Of a stretch of 64,000 nucleotides of DNA, positions 11,587-22,133 are shown one piece after another (position 1 is the first letter of the stretch; every line of letters starts with the position of its first letter). The notes beneath the pieces are model-generated. The model did no database searches. It saw nothing but the letters and a program-made list of their open reading frames with translations, and was not told where the DNA came from. Source of the DNA: Stemphylium vesicarium (Eukaryota; Ascomycota; Dothideomycetes; Pleosporales; Pleosporaceae); assembly GCA_004380135.1 (NCBI GenBank), contig QXCR01000029.1, positions 171,302 through 235,301 on the forward strand, given 5' to 3'. The translations under genes and the position numbers were made by a program.

Positions 11587-12991
11587 ATGGCAGAAGAGGC
11601 TTCGAATGCACATGCGACACAACAACCTCCGTTGCACATCTACCGGCCTATTCCACGGCGCAACTTTGAATCGCACAACGACTCTGCGGATTCTCCCACG
11701 CACGACTTTATACAATCGACGCCTCCGAGCGCGAACGAGAACCGGAGATCATCCGACTTCCTCGCCCAGCTCAACGCGCGCCTGCTGAGGACATGCGACT
11801 CGCGCAACGATGACGCTGAGGAACAGGAGCGCGGGATGCCGCCGCGGAACAAGAGTCTCTTGAACCTCACGAGCAGCACCCTGTCGGGCATATACGACGA
11901 GACGGGCGTCAACACGGCCGGAGATCAGAGCACGGCGGAGACGCCATGGGGGACGGGCGCAGAGACACCAGCACACACGGGCATGGGTTACCAAGCATGG
12001 GAAACCAAGATGGGCAGTCCAGATGGCGGACTGGGTTTGAACAGCTCGGCTCGGAAAGGGGTGACCACCGGCAAGACCGAAGGGAGGAGGAGAAGAAGCC
12101 ACTCAACCAGACAATCACGACAAGGCGCATGGAAGTACGCCGTCATCGTCGGCAAACTGGTTGCTCTGTACGTCTTTGGAGTCATGTACGGCGTCATTGT
12201 CTCGCATCTCCACGAGACGAGGCAACTAGCCGCCGTGCACGTTGAGGGCGTCAACCGCAAAAGCCAGGCCTACCTCGCTTCCTGGGGCCTATTCGGCGTC
12301 GCGCTCGGCAGCCTGCTCCCATACGTTGATCTCGTGTGGGATGCTCAACGGAGCGAGAGCCAGACAGGCGAACAAAATGAAGAGGAGAAGGAGGCCGAAA
12401 CGCCCGATTCTCCCATCAGCGAGCAGATCAACGATGTAGTCAGGAGCGTGGCAGCTTTTGTCGGCATAGCTTTTGCTATTGTGAGTTTGTTTCTCTCTCT
12501 CAAGCGACTTTTCCTTGGGCGAAAAATCATCATCATTGCTAACTATTATCCCCAAACAGCGTCGACTCCCTTGGCAATCCACCCTCCAACTCACCGTCAC
12601 CCTCGCCCTCGTCAACCCCGCCCTCTGGTACATACTCGACCGCTCCAAACCCGGTCTCTCCGTCTCCCTCACCGTCACCTCGATACTCACTTCCCTCATC
12701 TTCCTTTCCAATCCTGACGTCCTCCCCTCGCCTTCCCTACCCGCTACTATCAACGCTACGCGCGTTCCTTCGTCCTCGCCCGTCTCCTCCATCGCTGGCA
12801 GTAACCCGTATAACAAGGGGAGACAGAGTGCTGCGGCTGCAGCGCAGCAGGAACTCTTCGTCGGCATGGTCAGCTATGAGAATCTTGCCGTGGTGACGTG
12901 GGTTGGCAGTGTGCTTTTCTGTAGCTGTGTTTGCTTTGGGAGTATAGGGAGGAGGTTGGCTGTACTTGAGGAGGGGGCTTGGAAGAGGTGA
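11587..12991 (+). CDS. INSIG-domain ER membrane protein (Nsg1/InsA-like)
   Basis: INSIG proteins sit in the ER membrane and tie sterol level to HMG-CoA reductase stability and, in some fungi, to SREBP activity. Two exons, 11587-12480 and 12560-12991, with a 79-bp intron give about 441 residues. The first 190 residues are polar and disordered, and include PRRNFESH near the start. The membrane part has KYAVIVGKLVALYVFGVMYG, SWGLFGVALGSLLPYVD, VAAFVGIAFAI and, after the intron, RRLPWQSTLQLTVTLALVNP followed by WYILDRSKPG, the best conserved INSIG segment. A last hydrophobic helix is near WVGSVLFCSCVCFG. ATG 11587 (MAEEASN) is chosen as the likely start; ATG 11491 is in frame upstream and would add 32 residues. 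Family assignment is strong. Confidence 0.88.
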
Positions 12992-14425
12992 CGCCCTCTT
13001 TTTTTCCTTCTTCAATTCAGTTTGGATACTGGGGGGGTTGGGAAAGGGTAGTCTTGTAAAACCACCCCTCAAGTAGGCGTTTTCAAGGCAAATATTGCTC
13101 TCTATACGAGCACAGAGTGCTTTTCTCTCCCTGATAATTGAGACTCTGTACCGGTCGTCTGTATAAACAGCCGGCCTCAACCTAGGAAAATCCGTACCTC
13201 TATGTCCGTGAACGTACAGAGAGAGAGAGAGAGAGGGAGAGAAAGAGAGAGATGTGCATTCCTTGGTCACATCAGAAATCATACTTTTGCCCTAGTAATT
13301 CTACACCTGTTTTCACTCTCATACTGATAACATCTCGTCACCACCAATCTGAATTAATTTAATAAAAATATCTCCTCCCAAACCACCTACCTTTTTACCA
13401 TCACTAGGAAATCGCAAATCTCAAATCTCAAAACTCCCCGAGCAAAAAATATTTTCAGACCAGCGAAAAAAAAAAGAGTGTCGCTAATATTGGCGGTACT
13501 GGGAACTGTAGACATGTTAGTTATCATGTCTCAGGCCCGCCACAACACCCACTCCCTCCCACTTCGCAAGTGAGAAGAAGCAAGATGTGCGAAAGGAGGA
13601 TTATAAACGTACTCGAACCCAGGCTGGCGCGGATCTGGATCAGGACAACTTTTAGTTATCCGCCAGCCACAACGCGACGTCATACCACTAGCTATTGTAG
13701 TTGTTAGACTCTTTGTTGTGAGGGTGATGGTTGGGTGTTGGTTTGAGGGGGAACGTACACCATACCACCGTTTGGTACTTTTTGCTTCAGCTTCAGATCC
13801 AGAGATGTGATTGGCTGATTTGATGGGAGTTTGGCAAAGGGAAAGGATTATATTGGTGTGTGTGGCTGTGTGCGGAGAAGGGCGGTAGTGTGGTGCTGGT
13901 GGGGAAATTTTTGTAGGTAATAGGTAATGGAAATGTAATGTGGGTATGTGAGTCAGGGCAAATAGATAGTACATGTATCGTGGGGCGGGACACGAATGAA
14001 AAAGGGGGGTAAGATGCAGGACAAGTGGGGAATGGGAACGTTGGCGAAAGCGGGTACGAAGTTCGGCCCTTAGGGGCGGATCTGGAGATGGATGCAAAAA
14101 GGTGGGATCTCAAGGCTGGAATGCGTAGCGCTCATCTATTTTACTTTTCAGGTTTAAATCCGCTCATCATACATGCCATGTTTCTCATCATTGCTCCGAA
14201 TATTCATAAGCGTTTTTCCGAGGCCTGGATTAAGACCAAAGGCCATTTTTGCTTCACTGGTAGTTGTCCCTCCACATGCTCACTCTTAGAGGTGTCGTAC
14301 TCCTCTAAAGATCCATCGCGTAGATTTTGTCCATTACTCTAATGCTTGTCTCCCCATACTTCAGTAATCGTATATGGGTGATGGGAGAACCGTACAACTT
14401 GATGTGTTGCTGTATAGTGGCTCCA
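12992..14425. other. Intergenic stretch with an AG microsatellite and a doubtful small ORF
   Basis: Between INSIG (+) and the sphingolipid methyltransferase (-), which converge. Holds (GA)n at about 13218-13236. On the minus strand a short frame ending at 13531 codes a Trp/Cys-containing peptide discussed under findings. No other gene supported. Confidence 0.5.
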
Positions 14426-16140
14426 TTACTGCTTGTTGGCAAGCTTCTCCTTGGCAGCAGCGAGAGCAGCAGACAGACTGTACTGAGTCTTGATGCCGTC
14501 AATGCGGTGAACAGCGTTGAGGTTCTTGACGCAAGTGATTTGGAAGCAAGTGGCACTACCCTGGCGAGAAGTGATGGTGGAGTAGGCAAGGAAGTATTCC
14601 CAGATCTGGACGACTGTTAGTATCTCGAAAGGAAAAAGAGTGGGCGCGCGAAATCTTACCTTGAACCAGCGGATGCCGTACTTGGCAACAACCTTGTCCT
14701 TGTTGGCGAGCCAGTTGCGGTACCATCTCCAAAGAGTAGCAGAGTAGTGTACACCAATCGTGTCTACCATCTTGACCTCAAAACCAGCACCCTCGAGGGT
14801 GTCAATGACGAAACCGAGGGGAGTAGAAGCGTCGGCACCGGGGAAAATGTACTTGTTCATAAAGAGACCCCAGGTGAAGTCCTCGAATTGCCAGGCCTTG
14901 CGGAGACCGGCAATCTGGAGGAAGAAGACACCATCGTCGTCGAGCATGTCGTAGACCTGACGGAAGAAACCACCCAAGTGACGGACACCGACGTGCTCAG
15001 CCATCTCGAGGCAAGTGATCTTGTTGTAGCCACCGGGGGGAAGGGGAATTTCACGGTAGTCCATGCAGAGAATGTTGGACTGGTCAGCTTCGATGCCAGC
15101 CTTCCTGAGGCCGTTGTTGCCCCAAGCAGTCTGGTTGCGACCGAGAGTAACACCAGTAACGTTCGCGCCGTAGTTGACGGAAGCAAACTTTGTCAGAGTG
15201 CCCCATCCGCAGCCAATGTCGAGCATCTTTTCGCCCTCTTGCAGACCAATCTTCTCGCAGACGATAGCCATCTTGTTGTCCTGTAGTTGTTCCAAGCTCT
15301 CTTCCTTGTTGATGTCGGAGATGATACCAGAGGTGTAGATCATGCGTGGGCCGAGGAACCAGCCGTAGAAGTCGTCACCGCGGTCGTAGTGGTCGCGAAC
15401 CTGCTCTTCGTCTGGTGCGGGTTAGCATATGCATGTTTTGGCCTCTACTGGAATACTCACCCTGAGACTTGGAGTGTACAATCATTTCTGGGATCATGCC
15501 AAAGAGGAAGTGCTTGATCAATCCGAGGGTGAAGCGGGGCTTGGACCAGTCGTGGCGCCATTCAAGAGTCTCGAGCATGTCGCCCTTGAGCTCGATTTCG
15601 CCGTCAAAGTACTTTTCCTGGAACGTCTCAAGGGGAATCTGCTTCTTGCCGTAGTAGGCATCGCGGTCCTCGGCCTTGTTGAACTTGAGGTAGGTCTCAA
15701 TGGGCTTGCCGGGAAGCTTGGCCTTTTCGTTCTTGCGGGGTGCGAATTCAGACGTGAGCCACCAAAAGGGACCGAGGATGGGAAGGCACAAGATCAGGGC
15801 TAAGAAAACCCATGTCTTGAAGCCCATACCCCAGCTCCATGTAATGTATGCGGGGACGCCGACGAGCAGCGAGATGAGGGCATAGTTGTTGAATGAGTCG
15901 CGACCGGAGCCTTCTGCAGGCAGAGGGGCATTCGCAATGGTCGGGTACTATTGTTGGGCAAATGTCAACTTTGTAGCTCTTCACGTCGTGGCTCAATGGC
16001 TGGCGGGGTGTTTGTTGAAATGTACACGTGAAACTTACCGAAGTCGTCTTGACGCCGCAGTCGAACTCGGGCGTCGTGGGCGAGGGCGCCGGTGGCGTCT
16101 CAACCCACTCAAAGTTCTCCTCTGAAGTATTGCTGCTCAT
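14426..16140 (-). CDS. Sphingolipid C9-methyltransferase
   Basis: Adds the C9 methyl group of the sphingoid base of fungal glucosylceramide, using S-adenosylmethionine; membrane-bound. Four exons on the minus strand: 16039-16140, 15461-15947, 14660-15411, 14426-14605; about 506 residues, normal for this family. Two membrane helices lie near residues 55-100 (YALISLLVGVPAYITW and WVFLALILCLPILGPFWWL). The methyltransferase part starts with the DHYDRGDDFYGWFLGPRMIY segment shared with cyclopropane-fatty-acid synthases. The SAM-binding loop is LDIGCGWGT near residues 260-268, followed by CLEMAEHVG. Introns are 91, 49 and 54 bp, all with clean GT/AG ends and in phase. Start is ATG 16140 (MSSNTSEENF). 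The C9-methyltransferase call rather than a bacterial-type cyclopropane synthase rests on the fungal N-terminal helices and overall match. Confidence 0.92.
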
Positions 16141-16566
16141 CTTGCCGACGGCTGAGCAATTTTGCAAGATGCAGGTCAACGTGTTGGGGGAAAGCTGGTC
16201 TTTATCAGCGGTGAATCTAAGTAAGCGAGGAGCGGCACCCGGGGTTACGGCTTCCCCTGCAGGTCTCTCCCAAGCCTAGCTCGACAGCACACCGACAGCG
16301 ACTATCAATGATATGCAATGATGTGCACCCTCACCGATACACGGCGTCCTTGACTAGGACCGAAAAGATTTTTTAAAGGGGAAACCATAGCCGTGCAGAA
16401 GAGGACAGGTGGCTGCATTGTGGAAATCCTTTGGCTATCGCGACTACAGCCAGCCGCCGTGGGGTCGGCCATACGCGCGTCTAGCATTCTCAAGGCGTAG
16501 AAGATTTGATTTAGATAAGGCCATACCTAATTTTTTGCCAAGCCTGGTAAGTTGTAGTCAAGACAA
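16141..16566. other. Promoter of methyltransferase gene and 3' flank of phosphatase gene
   Basis: Short gap between two minus-strand genes. Nothing coding or repeated seen. Confidence 0.5.
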
Positions 16567-17596
16567 TCACAACGTATCTACCAAGACCTTCCTTTTCACA
16601 AAGTCCACCTGCTCCTTGGTGACCCCAGCTTTCTCGAGGTACTGCTCAACACTGCCATACCTCTCTTGTATGTGAGACGTTACACTCGGCACCACATCTG
16701 GGGGACACACGGCGAATTGCTTAGACAAGCCGATCGCCCCAATTTCCTTCAACCTCTCCTCCATCTCTGGTGCAAGCTCAGGTTCGGAAATTTGATAGTC
16801 CTCGTCGATGGCCTTGGGGTCGACGTTCAGGAGGAAGAGAACCAGCATCACTATGAGTCCTGTTCGGTCCTTGCCCTGTGTGCAGTGCACTAAAACTGGC
16901 CAGTTCTCCTCCTTGGCAAGCACATCAAAGACTTGCTTGACCTCGTGCGTGCACACATCTAGAGACTGCTTTGCTAGCCCCACAAGTCCCATGTCTTCCA
17001 TGTGAGGAGCTAGAATCTTGATGGCATCTTTGCGGTACCCAAACACCATGAGCCCGATGAGTCTGAAAAGCTCAATCCACGTCAGTTTGGAGATTAGCAT
17101 TCGCGAAAAGGCCGATCCATTGAAGTTGATTTCGTGGTAGGCAATATCGGGTATTTTCAGGGGCTCTGCTACGTCGTCGTTGCTTTGAGGGACCGCGGCC
17201 GAAGCTTTGATCCTCGCGTCGTGTTTTTGTGCCTGTTCAATGTGCTCCGTTCTGCATTGTTAAGGAATATGTCTTGCGTAAAGCATGTACTACAACGTAC
17301 TTTGTCCTTAGATCTATTATGCTGCGCACACCGTATTCCATACGGAGTCTTTGCCTATCTTGATAGGAAGCCTCGTCTCTCACCGTCAGCTCAATGTCAA
17401 GTGCATTGTATGGGGGACATACCAGGACGAGCACTTCGGTACAACAAGCCAGTTCTTAGGCGACTAGACAAGATCAGCTGTGTTGAAATACCAGCATGGC
17501 GTGTTTGCTGCACCTTGTTTTAGTGCTATCATTGACGAACTGAGCGACATCGCGAAAGTTCAATATGCTTTTTAGCGGGGTCTGTAGTTCTGCCAT
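16567..17596 (-). CDS. Tyrosine/serine protein phosphatase family protein (Y_phosphatase3 type)
   Basis: Cys-based phosphatase of the fungal family with the P-loop HCTQGKDRTG; the lysine inside the loop is typical of this atypical group, which includes lipid phosphatases. Four exons on the minus strand: 17514-17596, 17423-17463, 17301-17376, 16567-17251; introns of 50, 46 and 49 bp; about 294 residues. The catalytic Cys is near residue 190 and the loop Arg near 196. Other family signatures are NFRDV near the start, GLLYRSARPDEASYQDRQRL, YGVRSIIDLRTKTEH and DYQISEPEL after the loop. The four-exon model restores these motifs in one frame; single frames alone show only the C-terminal half. The substrate cannot be told from sequence. 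Divergent from the eisosome gene, 841 bp apart. Confidence 0.88.
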
Positions 17597-18437
17597 TATT
17601 AGGAATGGTGATTATTAAGGGCTGAAGGTGCACGGCAAGGTCAAATGTCGAAACAACTTTGAAGTTCAGGGCCCGGGTGACGTAGTAAGACACCACACTA
17701 GCCGCATTGGACTGCCACATGCAAGGCCCAAACTTCGTTCTGGTAATAGACGTAGGCCGGCACCATGTCTAGTATACCAACTTATGGTCACAAACTGGAT
17801 TAAAACCAAGCGCATGACTTGTAGTATATTCGATACAAGCGCTTCGCCTTGGACAGCGACCTCGGTACTATTAGCAGGCCAACATATGCGAGGAATCTTG
17901 AAATGACCAGACTAGACGGCGTAGTTGGTAGCACTCTGGCGCTACAAGATTCCAATGTAGCTAGGCCAGGAGGCACTGTGACAGAGGGTGTCATGATGCA
18001 CGAGACATGGTGTAAGAGCTTGGTGTGGTTGCGCAGGTGTTCCTGAACAATGAGGGGCAGCGGATGCTCAGATGTGCACAAGGATACGATAGACGGGCCC
18101 GACAGGATGAAGTGTCCCTGAAGTTAATCACTGGCTATGCCCATCACTTGACCAATTCGGTGAGGCCGTCGCCTGTTTCTAGCTCGGGTGTCATCTAGGC
18201 CAGCACCAGAAGGGCAAGGCGCAGGTGAGATTTCTCACGGAACGCCCGCCCACGGCGATCCTCCACAGCTAATATGACATCATTTGTGTCTTCATCGTCA
18301 TTTAGCCATGGGAGCGCGCCACAAGCTAGGCGTGTCCGTTGCTGGCGCTTGCCTCGATCCCTCATATTCTCGCGATATATCTCACGGGATTGCGCTGTCT
18401 TGATTTTTTGCTATCCATTGCGACACGCGATCTCACA
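17597..18437. promoter_or_regulatory. Intergenic region between divergent phosphatase and EIS1 genes
   Basis: Promoters of both genes should lie here. I see no coding frame of convincing composition and no repeat. Confidence 0.5.
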
Positions 18438-21163
18438 ATGGCAACGACAGCTTTCGCCATGAATACGGCGGCCCCCGCTTCTGACAGTAGACCCTTGAAC
18501 AGCGCGGAAGACACGGCTCCACCACGATCCTCTGCCGAGACGAACATGCGATGCCCTGACCCGTCGGCGCATCATCACGCAAGCCACAGCGCATTGCAGA
18601 ATCAGGCATCAGCGGCAGCCTTGTGTTCGCACAACTCATCGGGCCCAGCCAAAGCAAACGAGTCCCGCACCATCAACCCGCTCGGAGCTGACGGCAAGCT
18701 ATCTTCAGCAGGTGAGTAAGCCGTGCGATATTTACGATTACATCATATCCTGATAAAGCTCCCCAGGCGCTGCCGCCAGTCTCAAATACGCAAGAGCTCA
18801 GGACCTTCCCAGTTACCCCGTAGTCGGAATCGACTTGAAGTCATCCGCAGGAGCAGCTGCGCTACTAGCCAACCAGAACCAGAAAAGCCCAGAGTGGTGG
18901 AAGCCAGAACAATCCTCGGCCGCAGGCAAGGCTGCTCTACTCGCCAACGGTTACAAAATGGCACCCGCGTGGCAGCCAGAAGCTAGCTCAGCAGGCTCAA
19001 AGGCAGCCTTACTTGCTCACAAGGACGGCGCGAAACTCAATTTATGGCAGCCCGAGGCCAGCGCAGACGGCCACTCTGCCGCGACGCTTGCCATGAAGAA
19101 GAAGGGACCTGGCCCAGAGGTCGACTACGGATACACCGACCAGGGCAGGAAGAACGCCTTCACTGCAGCTACCGATGCTCACTCTGCTTCGCGACGACAG
19201 CGCGCTCGTTCGAATCCGCCTCCAGCGCCCCTATATCCCGACTCCAAGAACTCTGCCAAGAATGCGCTGGGTGCTGCCACACTTGCTCACAACGCATCGA
19301 CCCGTGCCCGAACGCAAGCAAGTGCAGTCACTCCTGTCGATTCCAACCGCCTCGGACATGGCGCCATGGAGGCAGCCCGGATTCAGCATGCGAAAAGTAT
19401 ATCACGCGATATGTACAGTAGTGCGCCACCTGTCTCACTGGAAACTGATGAAAGGAAACACAACGATGCTCTTCGTGCTTCTGCAATCTCCATGGCTAAA
19501 AAGATCTACGACGTGCAGCAGCAACAGCGCATGGAAAAGGCATCTGGGCCATCTGCTGCCCGCACTGGAGCGACTGCAGCACATAGCGCACAGCCGGCAA
19601 CCAGTGAGGGCGATATCAAGCAACAAGCCATGCGCTACATTGGTATCCAAGAAGCTGCACAGAAGCTAGCCCAGGAGAGACTTTCAAAGATAGGCTATGA
19701 CGAGAACGCAGCCTACCGAAGCTACTACGGGTACGAGAAACCGACTCGCTCGAAGCTCTCTATGCGACGAGGACGCAACCGTGCCCATAGTGCTTCTGAG
19801 ACTGCCCCTGCAGAGAACTCGGACTCTGATGAAGACGACTTCCGTTCGAGGCGCATTCGCAACCAGATGGAACAGTTCAACAAGCAGCTAGCTGACGTTG
19901 ATGCGAAGAAGCGCGAGAATGATCGCAAGTCTTTAATGGCTGCAGCGCAGCGTAAAGTTCAAGCGCAAATGCAAGGGATGGACAAGAAGATTTACGACCA
20001 GACTGGGAAGATGTCGTCCACGATGGTAGATGACTGGGATGAGAAGGCACGACAACGCGCCATCGCCAACTCAGAATCTCGCATGGAGAACCATGGCAGA
20101 GTACACATCGGCAACGGCAAGTGGATGGATCAAGGCGATATTGACGCTATTGCCCAAGCCCGAATCCAGCCCACTCTGGATGAGATCACCGAGAAGACAG
20201 ACAAGCGTTTGGCTGAAGACGAAAAGCGACGGGCTGAGGAGGAGGAACGACGGCTTGATATGGAGCAAGAGAAGCGTCGAATTCGGGTCGAGAAGGAACG
20301 TGCCGCTGAGATCAAGTCTGAAGAGAAGCAGGGGCGGGGTGAGTTGTCATTTCTCACGCTATTGTTTACACTACTAACATTCGGTAGATGAAGAAAAGAG
20401 GGCGGCCAAAGCACGAGCAGCTGAAGAGAAGATGGCAGCCAAACAGGAGAAGGAGGCTGAAAGATCGAGGAAAGCCGAAGAGGATCGTTTGGTCAAGGGG
20501 CAGCAGCGCAAGTCAAGAGAAGTACCTGCAGCTGAAGGTACTGAGGCTCCACGCGACAATGAAGACCCATACCAGGAAGCGGCGACCTCCGAACACGATA
20601 CTACTGATCCGACTTCACCGACTTCGCAAGGATCTTCAAAAGGGTTCAAGTCGCTCTTGAACAAATTGAAGCGCCGCTCCAAACACTCACCCGCGACTGA
20701 GACTGACGACGGTGTGAAAGACAAGGAGACAGGATTTGTTGGTGGTGCAAGTCTTCGCAACTCCACCTCGCAGCCCCATTCCCAGTCTCAATCTTCCAAA
20801 AGTGCCAGCCATCCTAACCGAGACTCCATAGACAGTCGCCTTTCTGCCCATGTCGAACGACCCGCGAACGCCAGCGACAAGGAACCTGCATACGTCCCAC
20901 ATATCGACCATGTCGATCAAGACCGCTATTCGGATGTCTCTTCTTTATCCAGTAGTAGGGAAGAGTTCAGCGTTGCCAGGGGTCGCACAGCACACAGAGT
21001 TGTCAGCGGAGGGACCGCGACATCCGGCGGAGAAAGCTTCGAAGAAGCCAGGGACCATTTCGATGAAGCCTTAGCTCCGCCACCGGCTTTTGGGTCTGAC
21101 GCCGACGACGCGAGAAAAGGAAGTCCTAACCGAGAGTCAAGATTCCAAGAAGTTGGTATCTAG
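18438..21163 (+). CDS. EIS1: Eisosome protein 1
   Basis: Component of eisosomes, the plasma-membrane furrows built on Pil1/Lsp1 that organise membrane domains in ascomycetes. Three exons: 18438-18711, 18767-20338, 20388-21163; introns of 55 and 49 bp; about 873 residues. After a variable N-terminus comes AAASLKYAKAQDLPSYPVVG, then three to four repeats of about 24 residues built on SSAG..AALLA...W.PEA (residues about 117-210), then Ala-rich segments with GAATLAHNAS and a long charged coiled coil (about residues 430-620) ending in a Ser/Thr-rich tail. The domain HGRVHIGNGKWMDQGDIDAI is the best conserved block. ATG 18438 (CACAATGG context) was chosen; upstream in-frame ATG 18339 is hydrophobic and unlike the family. 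No catalytic domain. Confidence 0.88.
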
Positions 21164-22133
21164 GCTCACCACGGAACTTCTCCTGATATAACGATGAGGC
21201 AACATCATCGTTCATTCTGGCTGGAGCTGCGAGGGTGGCTTGATTGATTTCTTCCTACCAACATCGCTGTCAATTTTGTACATGAATATGTTATGTTTAT
21301 TCTCATGTGGAAAGCAAGTATGTACGCTTCAGGAAGGGGTAATGTAATGTATTGTTTCTCACGACGGGATGTGCGCAGCTTGTATGAGCGTCAGATTAAA
21401 TAGGAGTCTGCTGTATTGTGAAATGAGTAATGAAATGTTCTTTTGTGTACCTCTGCTGCATGTTCTTGCGAGAATTATTACGCGTACGATCCTTGATTTC
21501 ACAGCGACACGTATCCTCATGTGAACTCGATGGCCAATATCACCCAAACTGCACCATAATCGAAGCTTTTCCAAGGATGAGCCGCTGCAGTTCGTAAATG
21601 CAGCCTTTTTCGAAATTTGAGGCAGCCAACTTCATCGACGGGCTATGACTACCATAGCTAGCACCAAGACCTAGCAAATAGTCCCAGGACTCCGGGCTCT
21701 CTCACCTATGGGTGACGTAGCGCAAACGCGCAATCACTCGAGTCAATTGCTTCGTCTGCACAGCTAAAAAGCCAAAATACTAACAACAACCACGTCTTTA
21801 CTGCCCATCTCCTCCAAAGTCAATTTGACAGTTGCAAGCTACTCATTGGCCAGTGTAACAGACGTCACCGGAAGCTATCCTTGCGCTTGCCTAATCGGGT
21901 GCTTACATCATCACGAATAGGGCGATCCAGCGTATGTGGAAACAACACGAGGAGCTCCTTTCACGAACAGCATCACCTACCCCAGCCTCCACCCCGCCTT
22001 ATACACCCGTCTCTCATTTCCTATCGCGCGCTTCCGGAGTTGTGCACCTGGGTCTACTTCTTCTCTTTCTTCCGATACCCGATTCTTGCGCGCTTCCTCA
22101 CTCCGGTGAGCTCGGAGCTAGACTGTCGCAAAC
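21164..22133. other. Intergenic stretch, EIS1 3' flank and clathrin promoter
   Basis: About 970 bp with no supported gene. The last 200 bp are CT-rich, as usual for fungal promoters of highly expressed genes, and CGCCTTATACACC lies near 21996. Confidence 0.5.

Noticed and set aside
13605..13640. tRNA T-loop-like GGTTCGAG on the minus strand
   Set aside because: Flanking bases do not pair as a T-stem and no acceptor or anticodon arm could be drawn.
13531..14097. Minus-strand 188-codon frame as a full gene
   Set aside because: Pro/Ser/His-rich low-complexity reading of a GT-rich intergenic strand; only its last third has coding-like composition.
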